NCBI GenBank assembly: GCA_021234155.1
Contig: JAJEKV010000057.1
Span: 8,834,108-8,898,107, forward strand
Source of the DNA: Isoetes taiwanensis
Taxonomy: Eukaryota > Streptophyta > Lycopodiopsida > Isoetales > Isoetaceae
DNA: 64,000 nucleotides
Direction of reading: 5' to 3'
Part shown: one piece after another, positions 23,677 through 33,209 of the stretch
Layout: each line of letters starts with the position of its first letter
Position numbering within the stretch: position 1 is the stretch's first letter
Made by a program: the position numbers and the translations under genes
Notes under the pieces: model-generated
The model's input: the letters and a program-made list of their open reading frames with translations, nothing else
The model's database searches: none
Told to the model about the DNA's origin: nothing

Positions 23677-23865
23677 CAATAGAATAGAATAGAATAGAAT
23701 AGAATAAAATAGAATAAAATAGATTTTTTAGCGTCCACGGAGACCAATTGACCTATGGGACCCAAACAAAAAGAGAGCAACAAGCGTATTACTGATAGGA
23801 TTAAAAAACCCCCGCCCCGAAGGGTTTTCGAGGGAAAAACCTTAGCAGTAATAAGTATGCTATGG
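23677..23865 (-). mobile_element. 5'-truncated retroelement tail in the transporter 3' region, copy 2
   Basis: On the minus strand it ends GGGTCCCATAGGTCAATTGG ... CCGTGGACGCTAAAA followed by an (ATTCT)-type tail, the same 3' end as at 1-85 and 27590-27685. CAATCAAT at 23669-23676 and 23866-23873 is a plausible 8-bp target duplication, making an insertion of about 190 bp. Its right edge lies within 20 bp of the sulfate transporter stop codon, so it would form part of that gene's 3'UTR and might supply a new polyadenylation context. Confidence 0.65.
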
Positions 23866-23879
23866 CAATCAATGGAAGT

Positions 23880-25925
23880 CTACTCACGGTCCTCATGTTG
23901 TTGCTCATCTTGTTCATGATTTGGATGACCACAATTGATTCTGATCATGCTAATAGCCTGAGCCACAGCAAGAAAGACCCAGTCTTCACCCAAAAGCTTA
24001 ATAAATCCTGACTTCTCTAGCTTTACAAGGGCACCGTTGTTAGGATTAACTATTACAAGTTGTTTCTCCTTGTGTTGCAAGGTCTTAAACAAGTCTTCCA
24101 AGGCATGAACTGCAGTTACATCCATAGTAATTACAGGACTCAAATCCAAAATTACAAAACGAACTGGATTTGAGGTTGCATCTTCAATTCCAACCCATCT
24201 GAGGACACGTTCTCGAATGTAATTTGCTCCAAAGAAATATATTGCAGCATCTATTCTGATGATAAGGATTCCTTCCATTTTGATTGCTTCAGGATATTGA
24301 TGAAGATCTCTGTAAATACCAGTATGAGGAATTTGCCCCAACAATGTAGTATGTGGTCTGGCCATGTGCAGCAACATGCCAATTAATGAAACTATCACTC
24401 CAATCATTAATCCTATTGGAATTGAGATGAACACAACGCCAAAAAATGTAGCCATGCATGCAACAAAATCTATGATATCCACCTTGAATATTGAATATAT
24501 ACCAATAGGATCAATCATACCAATTACCGCAGCAAAGATTATGGAAGATAGAATCACATTGGGCGTGTAATGGAACAGAGGTAGCAGGAACAATAGCGCA
24601 ATCATAACAAAAAATGCCATGACTATAATTGATACGGCAGATCTGCATCCCGCGCTAACATTCACTGCAGATCGAGAAAGAGTTCCTGCAACAGGGTAAC
24701 ATGATGTGCATGATCCTACAACGTTCATGACTCCCACTGCAATGATTTCCTTATTGCCATCTATGTGATATCCTTTGGCTGATGCAAATATTCTTCCTAC
24801 TGCTATAGATTCCATTAGAGAAATTGATGCGACGACAACTCCAATTTTCATTGCACTTATCATGTCAGATCCATGCATAACCAACATCTTGGTCGATGCA
24901 GGATTAAGCCCTTTTTTCAAGCCACCCACAATCCTTAAACCCCTTTCTTCTGCTTTCGTTAGCCATACAAATAACGTCGCAATGATCACTGACATCATTG
25001 GTGCTGCAGCGTTTACCCAAAAGAAGAATTTCCTTTTCTTGCTCAAGAATTTAGTAGTCAATATAAAGGAGATAAAGCAAATGGCCATCACAATTGGCAC
25101 CCAGTTCCATTTATGAGGGTCTTTGAAAACGGCTTTAAAAACAGAGATTATGTCGGTTTTTTTGGTGAATTCGTGAAGCCCCAAAATCTCTTTCAATTGT
25201 TGGGTGCACAATATGATGGCTGCCCCCGATAAAAATCCTATTTGAATTGCATCAGAAAGCAAATCCATGATGAATCCCAACCTTAGTACACCAAGAGAAA
25301 TTTGAAAAATCCCTGCGAATAGAGTGGTTGTGAATACCATTTTTAGATAAAATTGAGGATTTGCAACAGGATCAACATCTGCTTGGACAAGGACCCCAAC
25401 AAGAATTGATAGAATTGCAGAAGGGCCTGGAGCTATATGTTTTGAACTACCAAAGATTGAATAGATCAAAGGAGGAATAAAACTTGCATAAAGGCCATAT
25501 TCTGAAGGTAAATTTGCAAGCTTTGCATATGCAATACCTTGTGGAATGGATAAGCTGGCTATGGTGATACCTGCAATGAAGTCAGCTTTGAGATCTCCAA
25601 GCTTGTATTTTGGTAACCAATCAAAGATTGGAAAAATGTATTGTAGTGCGAAAATGAATCCATGAAATGTGATATTGTCGCAGTCATGGCATGGATCATC
25701 TGGGAACAATGTTTCTTTGAGATTATGCAATAACTTATATTTGATGCTTCTATCATGTGCGTGAACATGAGGCAATCCATTGATTTGAGTTACAGTAAAA
25801 CCCCCGCCTTCAACATCATTTTCATCAACATCAACATGTTGAGGCAATTCTCCATTATGGTGATGATCAGGTGTCATGCTTTCTACTTGAACATCCAATA
25901 GACATGGGTGTCGATATATGGACAT
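23880..25925 (-). CDS. Sulfate transporter, SULTR group-3-like, intronless
   Basis: A 681-residue SLC26/SulP anion transporter, expected to move sulfate with protons across a plant membrane. The N-terminal cytosolic region holds the family's LKETLFPDDP. The transporter core follows (WLPKYKLGDLKADFIAGITI, SIPQGIAYAKLANLPSEYGL, YSIFGSSKHIAPGP, SRSAVNVSAGC) with about ten hydrophobic segments to residue ~510. A STAS domain then runs to ~655 (ILIIRIDAAIYFFGANYIRE, VILDLSPVITMDVTAVHALE). Full length and uninterrupted. Group 3 is favoured by FALQYIFPIFDW, KLVF-type and QQLKEILGL segments. Two oddities: plant SULTR genes normally have many introns, and the GSS motif is followed by APGPSA rather than the usual AVGPVA. 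Start: first ATG; a second Met lies at residue 17. Confidence 0.93.
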   Translation of the reverse strand: MSIYRHPCLLDVQVESMTPDHHHNGELPQHVDVDENDVEGGGFTVTQINGLPHVHAHDRSIKYKLLHNLKETLFPDDPCHDCDNITFHGFIFALQYIFPIFDWLPKYKLGDLKADFIAGITIASLSIPQGIAYAKLANLPSEYGLYASFIPPLIYSIFGSSKHIAPGPSAILSILVGVLVQADVDPVANPQFYLKMVFTTTLFAGIFQISLGVLRLGFIMDLLSDAIQIGFLSGAAIILCTQQLKEILGLHEFTKKTDIISVFKAVFKDPHKWNWVPIVMAICFISFILTTKFLSKKRKFFFWVNAAAPMMSVIIATLFVWLTKAEERGLRIVGGLKKGLNPASTKMLVMHGSDMISAMKIGVVVASISLMESIAVGRIFASAKGYHIDGNKEIIAVGVMNVVGSCTSCYPVAGTLSRSAVNVSAGCRSAVSIIVMAFFVMIALLFLLPLFHYTPNVILSSIIFAAVIGMIDPIGIYSIFKVDIIDFVACMATFFGVVFISIPIGLMIGVIVSLIGMLLHMARPHTTLLGQIPHTGIYRDLHQYPEAIKMEGILIIRIDAAIYFFGANYIRERVLRWVGIEDATSNPVRFVILDLSPVITMDVTAVHALEDLFKTLQHKEKQLVIVNPNNGALVKLEKSGFIKLLGEDWVFLAVAQAISMIRINCGHPNHEQDEQQHEDRE

Positions 25926-26012
25926 GTCTCAACGTTGACATTGCTTAAGAATATACTTGTTTTTTTTTTTCATTTTCTCTAATCAGTCTCTGATTTTTTA
26001 ATGGCTTTCATT
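25926..26012 (-). promoter_or_regulatory. Residual proximal upstream region of the sulfate transporter
   Basis: Only 87 bp separate the transporter ATG from the MITE. It contains a T-run, and no certain TATA box could be picked. The real promoter must include the MITE or lie beyond it, unless an upstream intron exists. Confidence 0.4.
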
Positions 26013-26208
26013 CACTACTACAAAAATAGGTAGAAATGGCACAAAAGTGGCATTTATGCTCCGCCTTTTTACGGAGCATAAACATCACTTTTGTGCCATT
26101 TATGACGTTTGCGCTCCCCAAATGGCACAAAAGTGACGTTTATGCTCCGTAAAAAGGCGGAGCATAAATGCCACTTTTGTGCCATTTCTACGTATTTTTG
26201 TAGTAGTG
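26013..26208. mobile_element. CACTA-type MITE (196 bp)
   Basis: Terminal inverted repeats CACTACTACAAAAAT and ATTTTTGTAGTAGTG, flanked by a 3-bp duplication ATT (26010-26012 and 26209-26211), fit the CACTA (En/Spm) superfamily. The interior is almost wholly inverted repeats: TGGCACAAAAGTG and TTTATGCTCCG occur four times in alternating orientation, giving nested hairpins. No coding capacity. It sits directly upstream of the sulfate transporter. Confidence 0.92.
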
Positions 26209-26211
26209 ATT

Positions 26212-27180
26212 GCATATGGAGTTGATGACAACTACTGTCGTGATGTTGTCACTACATCAATTATTTGCTCTTTTAAATTTACTCCATATTTTCTTAATAT
26301 TTCTAAATGTTCATTTCCATGATCTAGAACAAATATATTGTAAAACTTATAGCCAATATCCCTTTTACATGCCCTTGTTCCTTGAAATTGTTCAAAAGAA
26401 TCTTATATTACTTTGTCAATAAGTAGATTTAGTAAATTTCTCAAGTGGTGGTTCACATAAAAATATAGGTTCGTCTTATGTACAACTACTATGTCCATAT
26501 GTTCCTTTGTTTAGTAAAGAACATCCACTTGAATATAGAATAGAATAGTAACCTCATCACGCTATTTGGTCAACATATAATAGGTTAGATAGTAAACAAT
26601 TCCAACTTGGCAAATGTGACTCAACTTGGCAACTAGGACATTTTATTTATTTTGTTTGTTTTTTCTTCAACGCTCTTGCAATCATTCTTATTTATAGCTA
26701 AAATAATCATAAATGCTCGTTTCAAATAAATGGCATTTATATTAATACAAGAACTTAGCACTTGCAAAGCAAGTGCCATTTTTGCATATGTTTGAGATTT
26801 GAACTCAATAGCTCGTGGGTGAATCAATAAGGCAGAGACTCATCCTTTTTTATTATTGGATGGACAAGGGAATATGGATGGATCTAAAGTCGTTGGCAGC
26901 TACCCTAGCCCTTGATGAGTTGCAATCCGTCATAGCATATGCCTCTTCATCCATTTATCCCATCCTTGCCCTATGAAGGCTAAGGAAGAACTGCCATAAG
27001 ATGAGCCGCAACTCCTTATAGCATATACCTCTTCATAATAAGGACCACACGAAAGAACGTCTCTCTAGGATATTACATCCCACTTAGGATCTTCTCCACT
27101 CTTTATGATGTATTAACCTTTTGTTAATAGGCACGTTTCTTTTATAATATATATGAAAGCATTATTCTTTATGATGCACA
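26212..27180. other. No recognisable gene
   Basis: AT-rich intergenic DNA with a GAATAGAATAG run near 26540. Around 26770-26830 the minus strand has GAGTTCAAATCTC, a weak tRNA B-box-like motif. Confidence 0.4.
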
Positions 27181-27688
27181 TCCAAGCACATCCAAGCACA
27201 TTCAATTGTCTCGGTCCATTGGGTTGGAGTAGTGCGGCCTGACCGTCTTCGCCACCTCCTGGTCTGCTTTCAAGATGCTCTTTCTCGGTTGCACATCTTG
27301 CGACATGGCAACCATCTAAAAGGAACTACCTTCTCCGTCCAGGAAGACCTGACCCCAGCACAGCTCTGTAGACGGTAAGAAGAATTATGTCGTGTGTGCA
27401 AGTCTCACCTGCAGCGGAAGTGGGCCATTTATAGGGGAGGTCAAGCCATCATTTGGGATCAGTGGCCATCTGACCCATGGGCAGTTACTGTATAGCCATG
27501 TACTCTCTAGTTTCGGTCTGGTTTACTTTCTATTTTCCTGTTTGTTATTAGTTGTGATTTGTTGTGGGGGATAGCCCCCGAGCTTTGTGAGGGCTCATGC
27601 CCTCTTTTTTCTGTTCTGGTCCCATAACCCGATTGGGTTCCCGTGGACGTTAAAAGACTTATCTTATCTTATCTTATCTTATCTTTAT
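27181..27688 (+). mobile_element. Non-LTR fragment with ORF1-like C-terminus and (CTTAT)n tail, copy 3
   Basis: The plus strand, in a frame with one stop, reads HLKGTTFSVQEDLTPAQLC followed by an RKWAIYRGGQAI stretch. This resembles the C-terminal domain of L1-type ORF1 proteins (LKG...I.L..DLTP..L..R). A non-coding end follows (GGGTTCCCGTGGACGTTAAA) with a (CTTAT)n tail, the same 3' end as copies 1 and 2. Having an ORF1-like domain close to the 3' tail with no RT between suggests an ORF1-only derivative, comparable in layout to mammalian HAL1, or an internal deletion. Confidence 0.5.
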
Positions 27689-27689
27689 G

Positions 27690-29215
27690 TTATAATTTTA
27701 TGCATGTCTATGTAATGACATCATCAATTTTGTATGAAAAGGTCTTGGTTGAGTTATCATTTCCCATGAATGGACCAGAGAAGGTAGACTGCAACATAGG
27801 GGTGAAACAAGGGTGTCCATTGTCTCCAACTCTCTTCGGCCTCTTTATTGATGAACTAGAATCATGGCTAAAACGGGAAGGAGGTGCAGGAGTTAGAATT
27901 GCAGGATATGTTATACAGCTCCTGCTATATGCAGACGATGTTATTCTTCTATCTAAAACAGCATCAGGTTTACAGCAACAATTAAACGCTCTCGAGTCGT
28001 TTTGCATATCCACAGGCATGCGTGTGAACAAAGGAAAAACCAAAGTGATGGTTATAGGTAGAAGAGAAAATTTAGATATGATGTATGAAGGAGAGACTTT
28101 GGAACAAACTCGTACATACAAGTATTTGGGGATTGAGGTGACAGATGGATACAAATGGAATGTAGGGGTAGAAAGAAGAATAGTAGGTGGCATGCGGGCA
28201 CTTTACAGTACTATAAGCATATGCAGGAATAACCATGTGGACAAGTGGAGTTTGAGGAAGCTGATGTTCAAAACATTGGTGCAACCAGTTTTGCTCTATG
28301 GGTGCCAAGTGTGGGGGCCTGGCCTATCAAAGAAAATGTGGGACAAGGTTGAGAATGTTCAAAAACGTTTCCTTCTCAGTGAATTGGGGGTCAAAGCCCA
28401 AACACCATATGCAATGCTCTTAGCGGAAGTTGGCTTCCTTTCTCTTGAAGGAGAATCACTTTATTTAACCCTTTCTTTACCCGGGCGTGAGTGAGGAAAT
28501 TAAATGATACTAGAATAACATCTCAAGCGCTAGTAGAATCTCAGTTACAAGAGCATTCAGGATGGTATCGCAAGTTTGTGAGTGGGCAAGCAATTGGGGA
28601 TTGACATTCATGATATGCCGTAATCGACATCTTTGGAATTGATGCTTAGTACATGATAACATGCTCGAGAGACCGTGGGAAAAATCGGGGGAGTGAAAAT
28701 GGACTTCTACAAACGTGAGATCAATCCAATGTTGGTATATCTTTGATGAGGGGGTATTTAAATGCAAGCCTTAGCACCAGAAAGAGAAATTTGATATCGG
28801 AAGCAAGACTTAGTAGCCATAAGTTGGAAATTGAAGTGGGTCGCTTTCATGATATTCCGAGACAACTTCGTCTCTGTTCTTGTTGTAGAAGAGCTCTTGT
28901 GGAAGACGAACAACATGCTTTCTTAGAATGCGTGGAGTTCTCTTATTTGCGGGACCAACATGGAATTATGGTATCTAGTATACATGATCTCCTAAACTTA
29001 GATGATGTAGTTCTTGCACGGTATCTAGATGATTGGTGGAAACTGCGCAAGGAGTTATTGGAGCTGAATGAGTTGGTAGATAACTTCGAGGCCAATGGCC
29101 TTGTTTGATGTATCTATATTTTTATATAGCTTTGTATGTAACATGGCCGCCTATGGACCTGAGGGTCTAACCCGACGAGAGAATAATACATTTACATTTA
29201 CATTTACATTTACAA
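27690..29215 (+). pseudogene. Second LINE type: RT fragment with (ATTTAC)n tail
   Basis: 5'-truncated non-LTR retrotransposon. The first frame (to 28494) contains GVKQGCPLSPTLFGLFIDEL, the YADD catalytic motif (LLLYADDVILL), then a thumb-like region (TLVQPVLLYGCQVWGP). After a frameshift a second frame (28743-29108) carries a Cys/His cluster (LCSCC ... DEQHAFLECVEFSYLRD). A short 3'UTR ends in repeated ATTTAC. Sequence and tail differ from the L1 family, so this is another clade, not securely assigned. The endonuclease is missing. It starts just after the (CTTAT)n tail of the neighbouring element. Confidence 0.85.
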
Positions 29216-30253
29216 TTTTGCAAGAAATTTAAACTTAGTCCAGATCTAGCTTTAAGTTCCCATGTAAAGTGGATTCTTTAAAATGGCAGAATGGGTAAAT
29301 TATGCACTCCCTCTCCAAACTAATGACACTAACGACTCGTGAGCAATTACAATGCTCGTGTGGAGACCGTCAAGCAGGCTCAAGAGTTGGATGGTGCAGG
29401 AGAAGAGCTGGGCCTAATTATTGTAGGCAGAATAGGGAAGTGTCAGCAAGGCCAGCAAGGATCTATAAACCCACGAATGCCGGAAGAAGTGAAGGAAGGG
29501 TAGAGATATCGTGCAGGAAGAATATAAAGATTAGAGAACCCTTGGTCTATGAGGAGGAACCCTTACTTTTTATGGGTAAATCTCAGCCGTTGGCTGAACC
29601 CTTGGTCTATGAGGAAGAACCCTTGCTTTATATGGGTAAATCTACTCTATGGATAAATCTCATCCATTGGCTGAGGGCATATCTTGAAATATGACCCAAC
29701 CCCTAGCATCTTGGTTGCCAGCTTGACATACCTAAATTGAAAATAACAAACGTATAGATATACTACCAAAACCTAAATTAACTTATGAAATACACCATGA
29801 TTGAGACCCCATTAGCACATATATGTTTCCCAACAAATATGGACTATTTTGATTAAATATTGTTCATATTCTAAAAATCTTGCAAGGAGTTAGTTCATTG
29901 TGCTTTGGTAGAAAACTACTTCATTAAATTGTTAAACATCCAGTCGAAGGACTTTTAAATTGTATTTGGATACCAAAAAATCTATTGTTGCAGAGAGAAC
30001 AAATGAAACAAAAATAACATTGTCTTATATATTTCCACACTATTGGTTGCATTAGTTCACAACCTAAAAACCTGCAAATAAGATATTCCAAGCTGAAGCA
30101 CTTTCTCATCATTCATATAGTTTAATGTTCTTATATGTCAAAATCACAGTGATCTTTCAATGTTGGTTGCCAACACTAATACACGTCACAAATAAGCAAA
30201 ACACAAATAAGATGGTGCCGCCATCACTAGGAAAAAAATTAGGCATCTATATT
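29216..30253. other. Anonymous region with a two-unit tandem repeat
   Basis: Between about 29538 and 29645 a ~65-bp unit containing CCCTTGGTCTATGAGGA and ATGGGTAAATCT is present twice. No recognisable gene. The 130-aa frame across it has no known domain. Confidence 0.45.
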
Positions 30254-30313
<60 letters not shown>

Positions 30314-30314
30314 G
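30254..30314. repeat. (GTT)n microsatellite
   Basis: About twenty uninterrupted GTT units. The Val-rich frame through it is an artefact. Confidence 0.95.
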
Positions 30315-30317
30315 AAA

Positions 30318-30720
30318 AGCAAAAAATGTAAATTGTGTAATTTGAACATATTCTAATATAATTACCAATATTAATGAATAATCAAGAAACATATTATATT
30401 GAAAAAGATATACGCTTCAATGTAGGTTCAATGTGATGACACCCTTCTATATATCGTGATCAAATTGCACCTATCTCTAACACTTGAAAGGAAGAAGTTA
30501 TGCAATCAAACAATACATTTAGAAGAGAATTGGCCATTGGTTACAGTTCCATTATGAGAATGCACTTGTGACATACATGGTGATGTAAATTCAAATTTTG
30601 AAAGAATCTCTATCAACCAACTACTATAACTGATGATTGTAGGTGGCGATTCCTAAAAATCTTTAATAAGATTTCATCTTTGTTTGGATATTAGTGATTT
30701 AAATATATGACATATAATAA
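30318..30720. repeat. Dispersed repeat, family shared with 44560-45030
   Basis: Shares ordered similarity with the 44.6-45.0 kb segment, including CAAATTGCACCTATCTCTAA, GGAAGAAGTTATGCAA, an ACTGATGAT segment and AAATCTTTAATAAGA. No coding or terminal features were identified, so the element type is unknown. Confidence 0.55.
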
Positions 30721-30723
30721 CAA

Positions 30724-30844
30724 GGGGCTTCAAACGGACTTGATTTGGATGCATTAATTGTGACGTTCCTAACCGACATGACAGGGGGCTTCAAACGGAC
30801 TTGATTTGGATGCATTAATTGTGACGTTCCTAACCGACATGCCC
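30724..30844. repeat. Tandem duplication of the TRIM 5' junction
   Basis: A ~61-bp unit comprising host flank (GGGGCTTCAAACGGACTTGA ... GCATTAAT) plus the first ~22 nt of the TRIM LTR (TGTGACGTTCCTAACCGACA) is present twice in tandem. Confidence 0.85.
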
Positions 30845-31250
30845 TTAGCCAACTGGGCAAAACCGTCTAGACATTTATGAGTAGTCACTTCTACCCATTT
30901 ATGCCGGTGTCTCAGGAACGCCCCACAAGCACATTCAAGGTTCGAATTGGGCCCGTTACAGTCTCTCCCACTAGAACTATGCTCGTCCTCGAGCATCCAA
31001 GGCTATACCATGTCACAAGGCTATACCATGTCTTTGCAAATTACCCATGCATATAGGCACCCATGGAGACTCGAACTCGAGACCTACTCTGATACCAACT
31101 GTGACGTTCCTAACCGACATGCCCTTAGCCAACTGGGCAAACCGTCTAGACATTTATAATTAGTCACTTCTACCCATTTATGCCGGTGTCTCAGGAACGC
31201 CCCACATTCAAGGTTCGAATACTCGAGCGGTCTACCATGGGCCCGTTACA
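30820..31250 (-). mobile_element. TRIM (miniature LTR retrotransposon, 431 bp)
   Basis: LTRs at 30820-30960 and 31100-31250 begin TGTGACGTTCC and end CCCGTTACA on the plus strand and enclose 139 bp. The primer site TGGTATCAGAGT (tRNA-iMet, minus strand) abuts the right LTR and a purine-rich tract abuts the left. A 5-bp duplication TTAAT flanks it (30815-30819 and 31251-31255). The left LTR lacks a short segment (ACTCGAGCGGTCTACCAT) present in the right LTR. No coding capacity. Confidence 0.93.
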
Positions 31251-31255
31251 TTAAT

Positions 31256-31543
31256 GCAATCTGGATAGCTCTTGGTACCTGCGGCCTTGTAAAAGCTAAG
31301 CTCTAGTATCTACAGTCTTTTCCAAAAGCCCAAGCACTCCCACTGCTCAGAAACAAATCGGTAATTGAGTCTGCAATTACTTGTTTCGAGATGTTCTATT
31401 GGGCCTTTTCACTTTGATTTTATATGCAGGTTGTATTGTAACCGCTTAATCAAAGAGACGTCTCCAAATCTGTTGTAAAAATGCATTTTGCTTTTTGGGT
31501 TTTCCTTTTGTAGATTCATCATTGTCCATGTATACATTTTAAT
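31256..31543. other. No recognisable feature
   Basis: Anonymous DNA between the TRIM and the solo LTR fragment. Confidence 0.4.
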
Positions 31544-32150
31544 TGTGACGCCCCCAGAATCTATACGATGCTCCCATCATACAAATATGGGGAATTCCCC
31601 TCTCGTGGCGACTACATCACCATGGAAGGGCCCGCCGTCTAACTTGAACCACTTAGAATGGCCAAGTGTCCGGGGGAGGGACACGGAGGTGTCATTCATC
31701 TCACGTCCTCTATGGAAATCCTATACAGTGGAAGCATACATACATGTTAGCACCTAGCAATCATACATATAATATACCACTATGAAGGGTGGTCCATCCA
31801 TCATGATATAAACAGCAACACAAGTACAAGATACCATAACAATATAATGTAAATAAGGGCTCTATCCTGGGCTCAGACTCCATGGGGTCGACTGACGGTC
31901 AGGGCCTCAAGATAACAAAGCAGACAAAGGTATAACACGGCATTGGCTGGCATAGAACAATGGCTAGGGTAGTCGACTCCATCCGCTTCTCCTATGCACA
32001 CTTTGTAGATAGGTTGAAACATGCTATGGCGTGATTGTTGCCTTCCGGAGACGCAATCTCATGGATTCACCCTACGAGACTACTCCGGGTTACATCTCCC
32101 CGGTCCGATGAGGCAAGTGAAGCACAAACTATCTAGGGACTAACCGGTCT
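31544..32150 (-). repeat. Solo LTR fragment, related to the 33.2-36.9 kb LTR
   Basis: Starts TGTGACGCCCC on the plus strand and aligns, diverged, with the reverse complement of 36929 back to about 36350. Shared landmarks in order: GATCCTATACA-like then GAAGCATA, GTCGACTGACG, and CAATGGCTAGGGT with the ATCCATCCGC-like segment. No primer site or interior lies next to it, so it is a truncated or solo LTR in the opposite orientation. Confidence 0.65.
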
Positions 32151-33209
32151 CTTGGTTAGAGCCATTGTCACAAAAGGCTTCCATTCTTCAAGTTTGGTTA
32201 CAGTCGCTAGTAGCCTCTCCTTCCTCCCCCAGAATTGGGGGTAGGGCCCCGATTTGCCCTCCAAACTTAGCAAGTTTCCCCTGGCCAATCAATTTGGACT
32301 AGGTGGCACTCCCTAATTAGCTGACTTTTACTAATTAATATATTAATTAGCCATATTAGGTTATTTAAATTGCTAACAGTTTAGCATCTTTATATATAGG
32401 GATTTTGAGTGTATATCATCAACTTTCACTACAGATTGTTGATGCATATGAAGTTTTTTCGTGTTTCAAAGTTTTTAATGTGGGTCGTTAAATGAAGAAG
32501 TGGGATGTAGAAGCGGTTACAAAGCTTTTATTATGGGTCGTTAAATGAAGAAGCGAGATGTAGAAGTAGTTTTTGTGGGTCGTTAAATGAAGAAGGGGGA
32601 TGTAGAAGCGGTCTGAAAGAGTTGCACCTACATTGGTTCATGGCATCATTTCCACAGGTAGGAGTTCTGCCAGGAATTATCAAACTGGCCCGGAATGCTT
32701 GAAAAGTAGGTTAAGAGGAACTGATCAGACGGAAGCCTGACTTGCCATCTTTCTCTTATGGCTGCCTGACTTGGCATGCATGCACCTTGAATGAGATGCA
32801 TAACCATATCAAACTAGATGGCAACAACAATTATCAACAATTTGGCATACCACGACAACAAAGTGTCAAACAGGGCAAGCGCCCATGAGTTTTCATAGAA
32901 CAATGTGTAAGATTTTAAATTCGGTGGTTTCCTTTTATATCTATTCAAATTCAGGCCTCGCTTTTTTTAATACGGACAAGGATGATAAATCTAGTTAGTT
33001 GGCTTCTCGCTTCGGCAATATGCACCACCTTTAGCAGTTTTCAATCTTTGATGGAATTAGCATTGTTTGTGCTCGAAACTCCATTTCGAGAATCGATTAT
33101 TGCAGCGTAGCACAGTGCGGCAGTCCCAGGAACACGTGCACATCAGAAGGAGTGGGAGCTACTCCAAACCAGTGCAGAGTGATGGAGACTCCAGGAGGGG
33201 GTGGAAGTT
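32151..33209. repeat. Anonymous region with three-unit tandem repeat
   Basis: Between about 32459 and 32620 a ~55-bp unit (GTGGGTCGTTAAATGAAGAA ... GATGTAGAAG) is repeated three times. The rest has no recognisable feature. Confidence 0.6.

Noticed and set aside
24364-25116. Plus-strand frames of 68 and 113 aa opposite the sulfate transporter
   Set aside because: Antisense shadows of a strong, full-length coding sequence.
26013-26208. CRISPR-like or rho-independent terminator hairpins
   Set aside because: The hairpins are the inverted repeats of a MITE with CACTA ends and a 3-bp duplication; the context is a plant nuclear genome.
30125-30331. 68-aa frame ending in poly-Val
   Set aside because: Generated by the (GTT)n microsatellite.
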